64,000 nt of DNA, taken from Fortiea contorta PCC 7126 (GTDB lineage: Bacteria > Cyanobacteriota > Cyanobacteriia > Cyanobacteriales > Nostocaceae). Shown piece after piece: positions 38,893-48,596 of the stretch (its first letter is position 1; each line of letters opens with the position of its first letter). Position numbers and translations under genes: made by a program. The stretch spans positions 310,895-374,894 of the forward strand of contig NZ_KB235930.1 of NCBI RefSeq assembly GCF_000332295.1, written 5' to 3'. The notes beneath the pieces are model-generated. The model saw nothing but the letters and a program-made list of their open reading frames with translations, had not been told where the DNA came from and did not search any database.

Positions 38893-40245
38893 ATGACCTA
38901 CGATTTTGATTTATTGGTAATTGGTGCAGGTTCCGGTGGGATTGCATCTGCAAGGCGGGCGGCTGAATATGGCGCTAAGGTAGGGATTGTGGAATTTGAC
39001 CGCCTAGGTGGTACCTGCGTCAATCGTGGCTGTGTCCCGAAAAAGTTGATGGTTTATGCCTCTCATTTTCCCGATTTGTTTGCAGAAGCTCAAGGTTACG
39101 GCTGGAGTCCAGTTGAGAGTTCTATCGATTGGGAAAAGATGATTACGGCGGTTAACAATGAGGTGACGCGCCTGAATGGAATTTATCAACGGATGTTGGA
39201 TAACTCCAAGGTGGAACTGATCAAGGGATATGGTCAATTCGTTGATCATCACACCGTCGCCATTGGCGAACGCCAAGTCACCGCTGACAAAATTTTGATT
39301 GCAGTTGGTGGACACCCCATCAGACCGAACATTTTGGGAATTGAACACGCGATTACTTCCGATGACATTTTTCACCTCAAAGAACAACCCAAACGCATAG
39401 TAATTTTGGGAGGAGGTTACATCGGTACAGAATTCGCTTGCATTTTGAACGGAATGGGAACCGAAGTTACCCAAGTAATTCGTGGTGAGATGATTTTGCG
39501 CGGCTTCGATGACGATCTGCGATCGGAAATTCAGCAAGCCATAATTAATCATGGGATTCGGCTGCTCAACAACATTCAACTGATAGCCATAGACAAAGAT
39601 ACCGCCGGCGTCAAAGTCACAGTGCGGGGTGAAGAAGGAACAGAAGAAACCGTGATTGCAGATGCGGTGAGTTTAGCTGCAGTTGGTCGCAAACCAAACA
39701 CACACAATTTGGGTTTAGAAAATACTGGTGTCAAATTGCATGACGGGGCGATAGTAGTTGATCAATACAGCCGCACAGCCGAAGAAAATATCTATGCGGT
39801 GGGAGATTGTACCAACAAAATCAACCTGACGCCAGTAGCGATTAATGAAGGGCGGGCATTTGCTGATACCATGTTTGGCGGGAAATCTCGCACCATGAGT
39901 TATGAAAATGTGCCCACCGCCATCTTTACCACACCAGAAGCTGCAACTGTGGGATTAACCGAAGCAGAAGCCAGAGAAAAATATGGTGATGCGGTGAAAA
40001 TTTATCGCAGTCGCTTCCGCCCGATGTACTACACCTTGGCTGGTAAAGATGAAAAAACCATGATGAAGCTAGTGGTGGATCAGAAAACTGATAAAGTGCT
40101 GGGCGCACACATGGTGGGGACAAATGCACCAGAGATTATTCAAGGAATAGCGATCGCTATTAAAATGGGTGCAACTAAAGCTAATTTTGATGCTACCGTT
40201 GGTATCCATCCTAGTTCTGCTGAAGAATTTGTCACCATGCGCTGA
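38893..40245 (+). CDS. gor: Glutathione-disulfide reductase
   Basis: 450 residues from the ATG at 38893; GGGAG lies 6-10 bases upstream, and the further frame extension begins at a GTG in the GTAGGGG hairpin region. The FAD loop is VIGAGSGGIASARRA, the redox cysteines are in GGTCVNRGCVPKK, the NADPH loop is ILGGGYIGTEFACILN, the second FAD motif is ENIYAVGDCTNKINLTP, and the interface His-Glu is in GIHPSSAEEF. Recycles GSSG; next to the peroxiredoxin, so the two form a peroxide-defence unit. Confidence 0.95.
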   Translation: MTYDFDLLVIGAGSGGIASARRAAEYGAKVGIVEFDRLGGTCVNRGCVPKKLMVYASHFPDLFAEAQGYGWSPVESSIDWEKMITAVNNEVTRLNGIYQRMLDNSKVELIKGYGQFVDHHTVAIGERQVTADKILIAVGGHPIRPNILGIEHAITSDDIFHLKEQPKRIVILGGGYIGTEFACILNGMGTEVTQVIRGEMILRGFDDDLRSEIQQAIINHGIRLLNNIQLIAIDKDTAGVKVTVRGEEGTEETVIADAVSLAAVGRKPNTHNLGLENTGVKLHDGAIVVDQYSRTAEENIYAVGDCTNKINLTPVAINEGRAFADTMFGGKSRTMSYENVPTAIFTTPEAATVGLTEAEAREKYGDAVKIYRSRFRPMYYTLAGKDEKTMMKLVVDQKTDKVLGAHMVGTNAPEIIQGIAIAIKMGATKANFDATVGIHPSSAEEFVTMR

Positions 40246-40327
40246 TACGTTTTCTGGCGTTGCTGAATTGGAATATGAAATACCAAAAATACCTTTCTTT
40301 TTCTTTGTACCTTTGCACCTTTGCGAC

Positions 40328-40368
40328 GCCAGTTGCTTTAACGGGGGGAACCCCCGCAACGCACTGGC
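40328..40368. repeat. GCCAGTTGC-type hairpin repeat
   Basis: GCCAGTTGC at the left and GCAACGCACTGGC at the right bracket an inner CGGGGG-gaa-CCCCCG-like stem. It sits in the gap between gor and the nuclease gene, next to CTTTGTACCTTTGCACCTTT-type text seen near such repeats. A dispersed palindromic element; small frames over it are shadows. Confidence 0.55.
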
Positions 40369-40453
40369 TCGCCTTTGCGCGAAACAAATTCATATTTACA
40401 ATCAGCAGCATCTCAAAAGAATTAAGCGTACCTTGATCCAGAATTGGCAAAAA

Positions 40454-41017
40454 TTATTTATTGAAGCTGCGATACTCCCAAGGGTTAGTAAATTTAGCAT
40501 CACCCCAAACTCCTAGCCGTTGCTGCTTGGCTTGTGCTTCGGCTTGTTGCAAGATGTCTTTGCTGGGACATTTATTTAAGTAGGGGCGATACACTTTAGC
40601 TAAACCTTCTTGTATCAGGACTTGTTGTATGAAAGTACCGTCTTGTAAGCGGACTTCTGCTACCTTTCTGCCATAGCGATCGCTGTCGGTAATATTTAAG
40701 GTGACGCGATCGCCTCCTTGTTTGACTAACTGTTGTAACCGTTCTTGGGCTTTCAGTCCCCAAGCAAATTGATTGCGATCGCTTGGGCGTTTGCTTTGTT
40801 TTTCTTTAGAGGAATGGGCTATTTCTGGCGCATCCATACAAGCAAAACGGATACTCAAATTTTTGTTATTGGCGTCTTTGACCACTAAGGTATCACCATC
40901 ACTGACGCGCTCGACTAAATCTCCAGAATTACCGAAAAAGCGATCGCACCCCATCAATCCTAAAATGATTATCGCCGCATACAGCCAAATCAGCACCTGT
41001 TGATTAAATCTACCCAT
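40454..41017 (-). CDS. Thermonuclease-like (SNase) lipoprotein
   Basis: 187 residues from the ATG at 41017. The N-terminus has a hydrophobic segment and a lipobox-like LMGC (about residues 21-24), so it is probably an exported lipoprotein. The SNase domain has DGDTLVVKD (calcium Asp), IRFACMDAPEI (first catalytic Arg), the EI/E following and SDRYGRKVAEVRL (second Arg). It degrades DNA or RNA in the periplasm. The frame can start at 41062, but the MGRF start gives a normal signal peptide. Confidence 0.92.
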   Translation of the reverse strand: MGRFNQQVLIWLYAAIIILGLMGCDRFFGNSGDLVERVSDGDTLVVKDANNKNLSIRFACMDAPEIAHSSKEKQSKRPSDRNQFAWGLKAQERLQQLVKQGGDRVTLNITDSDRYGRKVAEVRLQDGTFIQQVLIQEGLAKVYRPYLNKCPSKDILQQAEAQAKQQRLGVWGDAKFTNPWEYRSFNK

Positions 41018-41129
41018 TTTCTCGCCCCAAATCTCTCTGAAGGATGATACTAGCAAAATCAAAATAGTAAAAATTAAATGGGGATTAGGATAAAAAATGT
41101 AAACTCGTTCGAGTCAGTGGGAATTTCTG

Positions 41130-41873
41130 ATGAACTTCTGGACTTCTGTTATGCATCTGGTTGGTTCGGGTGCTGTGGCTTATTATTCTGCAGCCCAGAT
41201 CCGCGATCCTCAAACCCGCCCTAACGTGCTTGCAAGCTTTCAATTAGCTGAATCTGGCTCTGTTCCTTTTCTCTCGACACTCAGCGATCGGGCCGCTAGT
41301 GAAGGTGATGCTTGGCTAGCAGAAAAACTCCAAAAACATGCAGCGGATGAAACCAAACATGGTCATATTTTTGCTCATGCTTTAAAACAGATCAATAAAC
41401 AAGTTATCGATTTTCAAAATCAACCCCCAAAATCTGAAAATAAATCGCCACAGCAGCGCAGTCCGTTTTTTGCTGCTTTCTTTCAAGGCTACACCTCAGA
41501 ACAGCTCAAACCCGCCGTCATCGACTGGAATGTGTTTATGGCTAGCACCTACATTCTAGAATTAGACGCCAGCAAAGACTTTGCACGCATGGCTAATGTG
41601 CTACCTGATCAAGATCCTGTCAGTCGCCATCTCAAACAGGGAATGTTGAGCATCGCCCAAGACGAAACTGGCCATGCTGCATATCTCTATGAAGCAATGA
41701 CACGGCGCATGACTCCAAACCAAGTACAGCAATTAGTCGATGAATGGCGCACCCGCAAAGTCAACGCCATGTTAGCAATGGTTGGCGGTCTGCTACAACG
41801 CCAAGGCGAAACTCGCTCTTTAGTCCAGGATAGTGCGTTATCTGAAAATACTTCCGAGTTGATAGTCGCCTAA
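41130..41873 (+). CDS. Ferritin-like diiron protein
   Basis: 247 residues, almost all helical. Two E-x2-H pairs typical of a diiron four-helix bundle are visible: ADETKHGHIF and AQDETGHAAYL, with additional glutamates (FQLAESGSV, YILELDASK). This resembles ferritin-like/rubrerythrin- or MiaE-type hydroxylase bundles found in cyanobacteria. I cannot assign a substrate. Cytosolic, followed by a good terminator. Confidence 0.78.
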   Translation: MNFWTSVMHLVGSGAVAYYSAAQIRDPQTRPNVLASFQLAESGSVPFLSTLSDRAASEGDAWLAEKLQKHAADETKHGHIFAHALKQINKQVIDFQNQPPKSENKSPQQRSPFFAAFFQGYTSEQLKPAVIDWNVFMASTYILELDASKDFARMANVLPDQDPVSRHLKQGMLSIAQDETGHAAYLYEAMTRRMTPNQVQQLVDEWRTRKVNAMLAMVGGLLQRQGETRSLVQDSALSENTSELIVA

Positions 41874-41890
41874 TTCGCAAATGGTGGCGT

Positions 41891-41940
41891 AACGGCAAAA
41901 GGCATTTTTACACAGATTGCCTTTTGCTGTTTTATTTTTT
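41891..41940 (+). terminator. Rho-independent terminator
   Basis: AAC-g-GCAAAAGGCA pairs with TGCCTTTTGC-t-GTT around a 13-base loop and is followed by TTTATTTTTT. It ends the ferritin-like gene 18 bases after its stop. Confidence 0.9.
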
Positions 41941-42104
41941 AAATAGTAAATTTACTCAATTTTTTGTAACCATAAATACTTATTAACAAAATTTATATAA
42001 ATTTTGTATACTAGCTTTAATACTAATTTAAAAATGTGAAACCCATTTAGATTAGGATATTCATTGTATTGTTAAATACATATGAAAACAAAAAAATCTC
42101 GTCC

Positions 42105-42995
42105 ATGAATATCAAGAAGCTGCATTTTTCTGTAAATACGTTGTTTTATTTGCTACTTGTATTTCTCTCGTTTGCAGCGATCGCCTATTGTGGATTTTGC
42201 CTATTTCTATTTGTTCAGCAACCGCGCTTGATCTTTTTTCCCACCAGTGAAATTACAAAAACGCCCAAGCTATTTAATCTCCCCTATGAGGACGTTTGGA
42301 TACCGATAAAATTGGCATCAGGAAAGGTGGAGCATATCCACGGTTGGTGGATTAAAGGTAAACAAGCTGATAGCAAAGTATTGTTGTATTTGCATGGAAA
42401 CGGCCTCAATATCAGCGCCAACGTCGGCCACGCTAGCCGATTTTATAAATTAGGGTTTTCAGTCTTGTTAATTGATTATCGGGGTTATGGTTTGAGCAAA
42501 GGCACTTTTCCTAGCGAAATGCAAGTGTATGAGGATACAATGACGGCTTGGAACTATTTAGTACAACAGCAGAAAATTCCCCCAAACCACATTTTTATTT
42601 ATGGACATTCCCTAGGGGGTGCGATCGCTATTGATTTAGCTGTCAAACACCCAGAAGCTGCGGGATTAATTGTCGAAAGTTCTTTTACTTCAATCCGGGA
42701 AGTAGTCGCTTATCGAAATTCATTTTCCCTATTCCCGATTGATTTAATTTTGACGCAAAGATTTGAATCTATTAAAAAATTACCGAAGTTAAAAATGCCT
42801 GTTTTATTTATTCATGGCACCAACGATTCCACCATACCTTATTTCATGAGCCAAAAACTTTACGCAGCCGCTCCCGAACCCAAAAAGCTGCTTTTAGTTC
42901 CCAAAGCAGAACATAACGACGTAGCAGACATCGCAGGTGAGCAATATCTGCAATGGGTAGACGCTTTTACCCAACAGGTATATGCTCACAAGTAG
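42105..42995 (+). CDS. Alpha/beta hydrolase (BEM46/ABHD13-like)
   Basis: 296 residues from the ATG at 42105 (an upstream TTG at 42069 is unlikely). One N-terminal membrane helix (about 12-38) anchors the protein. The hydrolase domain has the oxyanion text LLYLHGNGLNISANVGH, the nucleophile elbow YGHSLGGAIA, the acid Asp in IHGTNDSTIPY and the His in PKAEHNDVADI. BEM46/YpfH-like membrane hydrolases have unknown substrates. Confidence 0.92.
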   Translation: MNIKKLHFSVNTLFYLLLVFLSFAAIAYCGFCLFLFVQQPRLIFFPTSEITKTPKLFNLPYEDVWIPIKLASGKVEHIHGWWIKGKQADSKVLLYLHGNGLNISANVGHASRFYKLGFSVLLIDYRGYGLSKGTFPSEMQVYEDTMTAWNYLVQQQKIPPNHIFIYGHSLGGAIAIDLAVKHPEAAGLIVESSFTSIREVVAYRNSFSLFPIDLILTQRFESIKKLPKLKMPVLFIHGTNDSTIPYFMSQKLYAAAPEPKKLLLVPKAEHNDVADIAGEQYLQWVDAFTQQVYAHK

Positions 42996-43142
42996 TTCAA
43001 TTATGAAGCTACCAACAATTTTGACTATTTTTGTTGATGTCGGAGAAAAATCATCACCAACACTCCGGTTGGGCTAAAAACTAGTTGAAAAAATGATACA
43101 GGTAAAACAATTTTTCTTCAAGTACGAAAAGAGATAATAATC

Positions 43143-43895
43143 ATGACAGCGACACCCATGTACTTGTTAAAAGCTCCTGGCAATCATACTATAGAAATTT
43201 CTCAAGAACAAGTGCGATCGCTACTTAGCGAAATTGAAGCTGATCTCCATCGCAGCCAAGTTTATCGCCGAGTTTTGACTACTCTACAAAAGATGCTAGG
43301 TTCCTCAGACGAACAAGCAAAAATATTATTAAAAGCGGTAAGCAGAGAAGCTATTGGTTTAGCATTTCAACAATTTGCACAGCAACAAGTAGCAGACACC
43401 ACTCAACCAACAAATGTAGAAGCAGAACATATTAATGAATTATCTCAATGCTTAACCAGTGTTAAATTAAACTCTCAAAAAACAACTATAAATACTAATA
43501 TAATCAACCCAGAACAAAAACCCTCAGCGATAAAACCGAGAAAGCAGCTAAACTCAAATCAAAAATCTACTAATAACAATAAAACATCTGTGAAATCAAT
43601 TTCACCAGCTTCCCACCAATTAAAAAACACTACCGCAGGAATAACCTTAGACATTCAACCTATACATCTATACCTAGGTTATGCAACTCTAGTTGCTGGT
43701 GCGGTGGGTGGATTATCTTTCTTATCTCAGCAAGCCAAATCCGATCAAACCCATCGACCAGATGTAGATATTCAGCCTTCGTCATCCCTATTTCAATTAG
43801 ATCACAAAGCGCAAACAACCGTTAAACCAGGACTGAAATCTAGTAACAATGGTATCGTTGTCAGTCCAGGTATTTCTCCACCAGAAGCGCTGTAA
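43143..43895 (+). CDS. Unknown membrane-anchored protein
   Basis: 250 residues. The N-terminal part (about 16-85) is helical: QVRSLLSEIEADLHRSQVYR and LTTLQKMLGSSDEQAKILLK, similar to domains seen in cyanobacterial regulators, but no family name comes to mind. A Ser/Asn/Lys/Thr-rich disordered linker (about 90-165) follows, then one hydrophobic segment (about 175-195, YLGYATLVAGAVGGLSFLS) and a low-complexity tail. Possibly a structural or regulatory protein with the N-terminus in the cytosol. Converges with the binding-protein gene. Confidence 0.7.
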   Translation: MTATPMYLLKAPGNHTIEISQEQVRSLLSEIEADLHRSQVYRRVLTTLQKMLGSSDEQAKILLKAVSREAIGLAFQQFAQQQVADTTQPTNVEAEHINELSQCLTSVKLNSQKTTINTNIINPEQKPSAIKPRKQLNSNQKSTNNNKTSVKSISPASHQLKNTTAGITLDIQPIHLYLGYATLVAGAVGGLSFLSQQAKSDQTHRPDVDIQPSSSLFQLDHKAQTTVKPGLKSSNNGIVVSPGISPPEAL

Positions 43896-43910
43896 TTCAT
43901 CTTATTTGTA

Positions 43911-43940
43911 TGTAGAGACGTAAAATTTTACGTCTCTATA
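43911..43940. repeat. TAGAGACG-type palindrome (likely terminator)
   Basis: Same element as 37501 with one mismatch at the end of an arm, in the 56-base gap between converging genes. A bidirectional terminator role is likely. Confidence 0.75.
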
Positions 43941-44450
43941 CTGAATATTCGCTATTTAGATAAAACTTGTTTTAGCTGCTTACAAGCTTTTTCAATAGCA
44001 TCAATACTACCTGCGTTGACAAATCCATAATAATCAAAAACATAAACCCGATTATTTTTTGTTGCTTGTAGTTGATTCCAAAAACGTTCTCGTTTAAATG
44101 AATTGAGTATTGTTTCTGAACCTCCTTGGGGAGGATTAACAAGAATTATCACTTCTGGATTAGCTTGCAAAACTTTCTCTGCAGATAAAGTGACATAACC
44201 TTTAATTGGACTTTTACCTTGTAACTCAGCGGCTAAGTTTTTCACTTGAAATTTTGCCAGTAAATTACCAGACCAACTAGATTTATTAGGTGATAATATT
44301 GGCTGCTGACTTACTAAGACTAGAGTAGGAACATTGCATTTAAGATTTTGGCAATTCAGTTGATTGTTAACAATAGTTTGATAACGGTTCAGCAAAGGTT
44401 GAGGGTCAGCACCGATAGTCTGGGCTAGATTTTTAGTTAGAGCTTCTAAA

Positions 44451-45720
44451 CTGAAGGGGAGACGAAATAAGCTACAATATAGATTCAATAAGCTTCATGG
44501 CTCTTAAACCTTGTTGATAATGCTTCCACTTATTACGATTAATTCTCATTAATTGTGTGACTAAATCAATACAGCTATCCTTGAAATGTACCCATGTTTG
44601 ACCATATAAGCCGATATAAAAACTACTGTGTCTCCGTTGAGAACGACTCCTTTCTTTAATCCGAGCTATATATTTTTGGATTCCTTTGCGTTTAATAAGT
44701 TGACCATTAATTGTTGCAGAGGTGTAAGCGATCGCTATCAACAAAACTAGAGAAATAAAACGTTCACCTTGAACATTAGTGTTTTCTAAGTTATAGCCAC
44801 CTGTTTTGAAATCTCTAAACATTTCTTCAATATCAAATCGCTTTTTGTAAGCAGCAATTGCTGACTCTAGGGTGTCAAAATTTGTTAAAATAAACCATGC
44901 TTCTTTGGGTGCTACTCCGTTAATTTTACGTTGCCACTTACCAGCCACATTAAAACTGATAAAACCCTGAGTCTTTGTTACCTTAACTCCCTTGATAAAA
45001 AAGATACTCCAGGAGTTAATCCTAAACTGCTTAACTCCATAAACATATCTTGTTTAATTTCTACAAATTCATTCTTTTTCAATCGCAAACAAAAATATAC
45101 ATCCTTGCTCTGAAGGTACTTTGCTAGTTTTACCGAGCAAAATTCTCTATCCCCCAACACACAGATTTTATAATCTTTCAATATTGCTATAACTGGCGAT
45201 AATATTTTCTGCTGTTCCGTGAGATTACTACTACCTAATTTGGGCAGCAAACTAAAATATATTGGTATGGCTCTTTTATCCCAAATCACGCTGACCATTA
45301 ATAAGTTTATCCGACTCCAATTAGTCCTATCAATTGCTATATAAATAATTTTTTCATTCTGGAAGTAGTTTGCTATTAGTTCTTGAATAATTGGCAACCA
45401 AACTTTTTCAATTGTGAGATTTGGTAATGATAAAAATCTTTGTATTCTTTTTCTTCTGCTTTCAAATTTAATTCCCAAAGGTAGCGCATTCGCTAATTTT
45501 TCTAAAGTTACTTCTTTGATTGACTGCAACAGATGTATCAAAATTTTTAGCAACAGATATTCTGCTAAACTCAATTGACTTTTTAAGTGCTTTTGGTACA
45601 ATATAGCTAACATTATCATTAAGTAGGTCTTATTGACAAAACTAGACCTACCTTTTTCTATCACAAAACGCTACCCATCTTATACACCAAGCTTTTTAGG
45701 CTGTTTCGTCTCCCCTCCAG
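44451..45720 (-). mobile_element. IS4-family insertion sequence, 1270 bp
   Basis: Complete element. The terminal inverted repeats are CTGAAGGGGAGACGAAATAA at the left end and CTGGAGGGGAGACGAAACAG at the right end (read inward), identical at most of the first 17 positions. A 9-bp direct repeat TTTAGAAGC (minus strand) borders it at 44442-44450 and 45721-45729, which is the target duplication. It carries one transposase in two frames (next entry). Identical duplication copies and a cleanly restorable host gene point to a recent insertion. Confidence 0.95.
44472..45664 (-). CDS. IS4-family DDE transposase in two overlapping frames
   Basis: The first frame (45664 down to 44978; GTG start, or ATG at 45619) holds the N-terminal region and DDE aspartates in AIDRTNW and LGDREF. 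The second (to 44472) holds the YREK motif: YKKRFDIEEMFRDFK with Y-x2-R-x3-E-x6-K. The frames meet at a run of six T on the minus strand (44997-45002): a shift of -1 there reads VSFFIKGVKVTKTQGF and joins them into one protein of about 396 residues. This could be programmed -1 frameshifting or a one-base deletion in a homopolymer. All catalytic residues are present. Confidence 0.85.
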
Positions 45721-46187
45721 GCTTCTAAAGCTTCCCAGCTATCAACTTTAGTCAACAAAGTATTAATTCCCAACTGTTTTAATTTTTCAGTTGTTTGATT
45801 AGAAAAACCCTCAGCACCAATCACTAAATCTGGCTTCAGTGCGACAATTTTTTCGAGATTTGGTTGTATTTGTCCTTCGCTGACACGGACAATCTTTTTA
45901 AATCTTGAATCTTTATTCAATAAACTTCCGCCTGTGATACCAACAAGTTTGGTTCGATCAAGTCGAGCGATGATATCCGCAGATAAAGATGTGAGAGCAA
46001 CGACTTTTTTGACTTGCGCTTTCTGCGATTTGAGAGAGATATTACTGACTGTTTGATTTTGGGCGATCGCTCTATCTTGCGGATTGATAAAATCTCTGTA
46101 AGCAGTCGTCATTAAAGCGGTCAACATCACGATGCTAGCTATAATTTGATTACGTCGCATAAATGTCCCCTCATTCAATATTCAAAA

Positions 46188-48596
46188 CTAAAATCGCACT
46201 GTCAAACTTGCTGTCAGACTAATACCTGGCTGAGTAAATAAATCAATATTAGGGTCAGTTGCACTTAAACCTCGAACATCTCCACGTCGCCAATATTTTT
46301 CATTCAAAATGTTAAATATACCAATATTGATTGTCGCATTTTCACTCAGGTTATAGTAACTGATTAAATCAAGAGTAAAATAGCTTTCTGGAACAAAGGG
46401 ATTAGGCACATCTGTAGTTCTAGGAACCCTAGGACTACTAGCATAGGTGGTAATTAATTCAGTTCCCCACACATCTTGAGGTGAGCGATATCGTAGTCCC
46501 GCTACTAATCTCAATGGGTCAATAGAAGCCAGGGGCTGATTAGTTTGTAAGTCGTCACCGACAGCATAACTTGTACTGGCTAACAAGCTAAAACCAGAAC
46601 CCAAGGGTAATTCGCCTTTGGCTTCTAAACCATAAATACGCACTTCACCACGATTCACAGTTTGAAATGTACCCACAGCTAAACCTGATGTGGGAATAAC
46701 TCTACCAAAGGTATCAATAAAGTTATTATATGTATTATAAAAACCGCTGAAACTGAATTTACCAGCAGGGAAAGAGCCTCGTATTCCTAATTCAAAATTA
46801 TTGCTACTCTCTGGTTTTAAATCTGGGTTGGGAATGACTGTATATAAGCCAGGATTAGTGAACGCAGGGTTAATATCTTCGGCGGTAGGAGCGCGGAAAC
46901 CACGGGAATATTGAGCAAAGGTCGTTAGTTCTGGTGTTAATTTATAAACTAAGCCTAATTTCGGTGATATGGCGGAATCTGAAAATTTTGATGTGGGAAA
47001 ATTTCGAGAAGAATTGCGATAAATTTGGTCAGGTTGGGGATTGAGACTATAGGAATCGTAGCGAATTCCAGGAATGAGAGTCAGATTCCCCCAAGTAATT
47101 TCATCTTGGAGATAAATCCCAAATTTAGTATTTTCTGTATCAGCGATATCTTTAACAGGAAATGCATCCGGCCCGACTACATTTGTTCTCAAACCAATCA
47201 CTCCAGGACTGGCTATATTCTCTTGAAAACCATCGCGCAACCGAGATGTTTTTGTTTGAGAAACTTCTGCACCATATACTAATTTGTGAATTAAGCTTCC
47301 TGTATCAAAGTTACTTTCTAACTGTAAATCGCCGCCAAATGTATTTTGTTGATAACTGGAGTTGCGGTAGCGACGACGGTTTACTTCTCCCGTAGCAATC
47401 GGTGCGGTAGCGCGGCGTAATTCGTTTGATTCTTCTGTGGTGATGGCGTCTTGATAATAAATTTGGCTACGTAAGACTTGAAAAAATAATGAATTGTTGG
47501 GATTATCGTATTCGTAACTTAAGTTATATCGATTGCGTTTTGTTTTGTCTGTGGCGTTTAAATTATCTGTACGCACACCTAAGTTAATTCCTCGTGATGT
47601 GAGCACATCTGTGTTGGTAGTGAGGTTAATGAATTCTCCTGTAAGTTTGATTTTTTGAAAATCACTAAGGTTAAAAACTAGTTTTGCTAACCAACTATTG
47701 GCGCTGCTAACTTGGGGGTTAGGAGTGCGGGAGCTATTAATTTGGGGTTCATAACCATCGCGTCTTGTATACACTAATAACCCTTCTACATCACCTGATC
47801 TACCTGCTACAGTTGCTGTTTCAGCAATACCTCTGTTGCTACTGTCGTAGGCAAACTTATTGCTAAAATAGGCATCATCTCCCGATTCTTGTAGATAATC
47901 TTCAGGATCTTTCGTAATAAAGGTGACGACACCACCAATCGCATCGCTACCATAAAGAGTTGATGCTGAACCGCGAATAATTTCTGCTCGTTTGAGAGTT
48001 TCGATATCTACATAATTTCTTCCTAACCGAGTGCTACCAAAACTAAAGGATTCCGGTAAACGTACTCCATCAACTTGCAATAAAATTCGGTTCCCATCAA
48101 TACCGCGAATGTTAAAATCTTGAAACCCATAACGTCGCGGATCTCCGCTAGTTGATACTCCTGGTTCATAACGAATTAAATCATCTAAGTTCTGAATCAG
48201 TCGATTATCAATATCATCAGTATCAATTACAGTTATGGTTCCTGGTGAATCGTCCACTGAACGCGGTGTTTTAGTTCCAGTAACGGTAATTTCAATATCT
48301 GTCGTCTCCTCTTGATTTTGTGCTAGCTGTTTACATTTATCCAGTTGATTTTTTTCATCCTCATTTCTATTTTGAGATGCTGGCTGACAGTTTTGATTTT
48401 GATTTGTTTCCGGCTGTTGTGTTAGTAACTTTGCACTTGTAGCGGGAAGTTCTATTTCACTTATTTGGGGAATATTAGTAATAGTTATGGAAGGCTTTTT
48501 TTCTTCATTGTTAATATTTTTTGATTCTGCAAATGCTGTTGGTATTGCGGCGATATTAACTAAGGCTAAATTAACAAGTAAAAGATAAAGTTTCAC
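46188..48596 (-). CDS. TonB-dependent outer-membrane receptor (haem/siderophore type)
   Basis: 802 residues from a GTG start. A signal peptide (about 1-23) is followed by a Gln/Asn-rich linker and a TonB-box-like TTDIEITVTGTK (about 94-105). The plug domain (about 115-225) has PGTITVIDTDDIDNRLIQNL, GVSTSGDPRRYGFQDFNIRG and GSASTLYGSDAIGGVV. The 22-strand barrel ends with NILNEKYWRRGDVRG and a terminal Phe. Plug text resembles the haemoglobin/transferrin-type receptors, but siderophores or cobalamin remain possible. Upstream is a 365-base leader with its own promoter; downstream is the broken binding-protein gene. Confidence 0.93.
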   Translation of the reverse strand: MKLYLLLVNLALVNIAAIPTAFAESKNINNEEKKPSITITNIPQISEIELPATSAKLLTQQPETNQNQNCQPASQNRNEDEKNQLDKCKQLAQNQEETTDIEITVTGTKTPRSVDDSPGTITVIDTDDIDNRLIQNLDDLIRYEPGVSTSGDPRRYGFQDFNIRGIDGNRILLQVDGVRLPESFSFGSTRLGRNYVDIETLKRAEIIRGSASTLYGSDAIGGVVTFITKDPEDYLQESGDDAYFSNKFAYDSSNRGIAETATVAGRSGDVEGLLVYTRRDGYEPQINSSRTPNPQVSSANSWLAKLVFNLSDFQKIKLTGEFINLTTNTDVLTSRGINLGVRTDNLNATDKTKRNRYNLSYEYDNPNNSLFFQVLRSQIYYQDAITTEESNELRRATAPIATGEVNRRRYRNSSYQQNTFGGDLQLESNFDTGSLIHKLVYGAEVSQTKTSRLRDGFQENIASPGVIGLRTNVVGPDAFPVKDIADTENTKFGIYLQDEITWGNLTLIPGIRYDSYSLNPQPDQIYRNSSRNFPTSKFSDSAISPKLGLVYKLTPELTTFAQYSRGFRAPTAEDINPAFTNPGLYTVIPNPDLKPESSNNFELGIRGSFPAGKFSFSGFYNTYNNFIDTFGRVIPTSGLAVGTFQTVNRGEVRIYGLEAKGELPLGSGFSLLASTSYAVGDDLQTNQPLASIDPLRLVAGLRYRSPQDVWGTELITTYASSPRVPRTTDVPNPFVPESYFTLDLISYYNLSENATINIGIFNILNEKYWRRGDVRGLSATDPNIDLFTQPGISLTASLTVRF

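Larger units (their letters stand above)
43952..46160 (-). pseudogene. Periplasmic iron/cobalamin-type ABC binding protein, split by IS element
   Basis: The gene is in two parts. Bases 45721-46160 encode a signal peptide (MRRNQIIASIVMLTALMTTA) and the N-terminal lobe, with KVVALTSLSADIIARLDRTK and LKPDLVIGAEGFSNQ. Bases 43952-44441 encode the C-terminal lobe, with LLNRYQTIVNNQ and KNNRVYVFDYYGFVNAGSID. Removing the 44451-45720 element and one 9-bp repeat restores one frame of 309 residues, reading WEALEALTKNLAQTIGAD across the join. This is the FecB/BtuF-type fold. The start ATG at 46160 has GAGGGGA upstream. It follows the TonB receptor by 27 bases, so they formed an uptake operon. As it stands the protein cannot be made whole. 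Confidence 0.93.

Noticed and set aside
40169-40516. 115-residue plus frame downstream of gor
   Set aside because: It overlaps the gor end and the GCCAGTTGC repeat and is antisense to the nuclease gene; a shadow.
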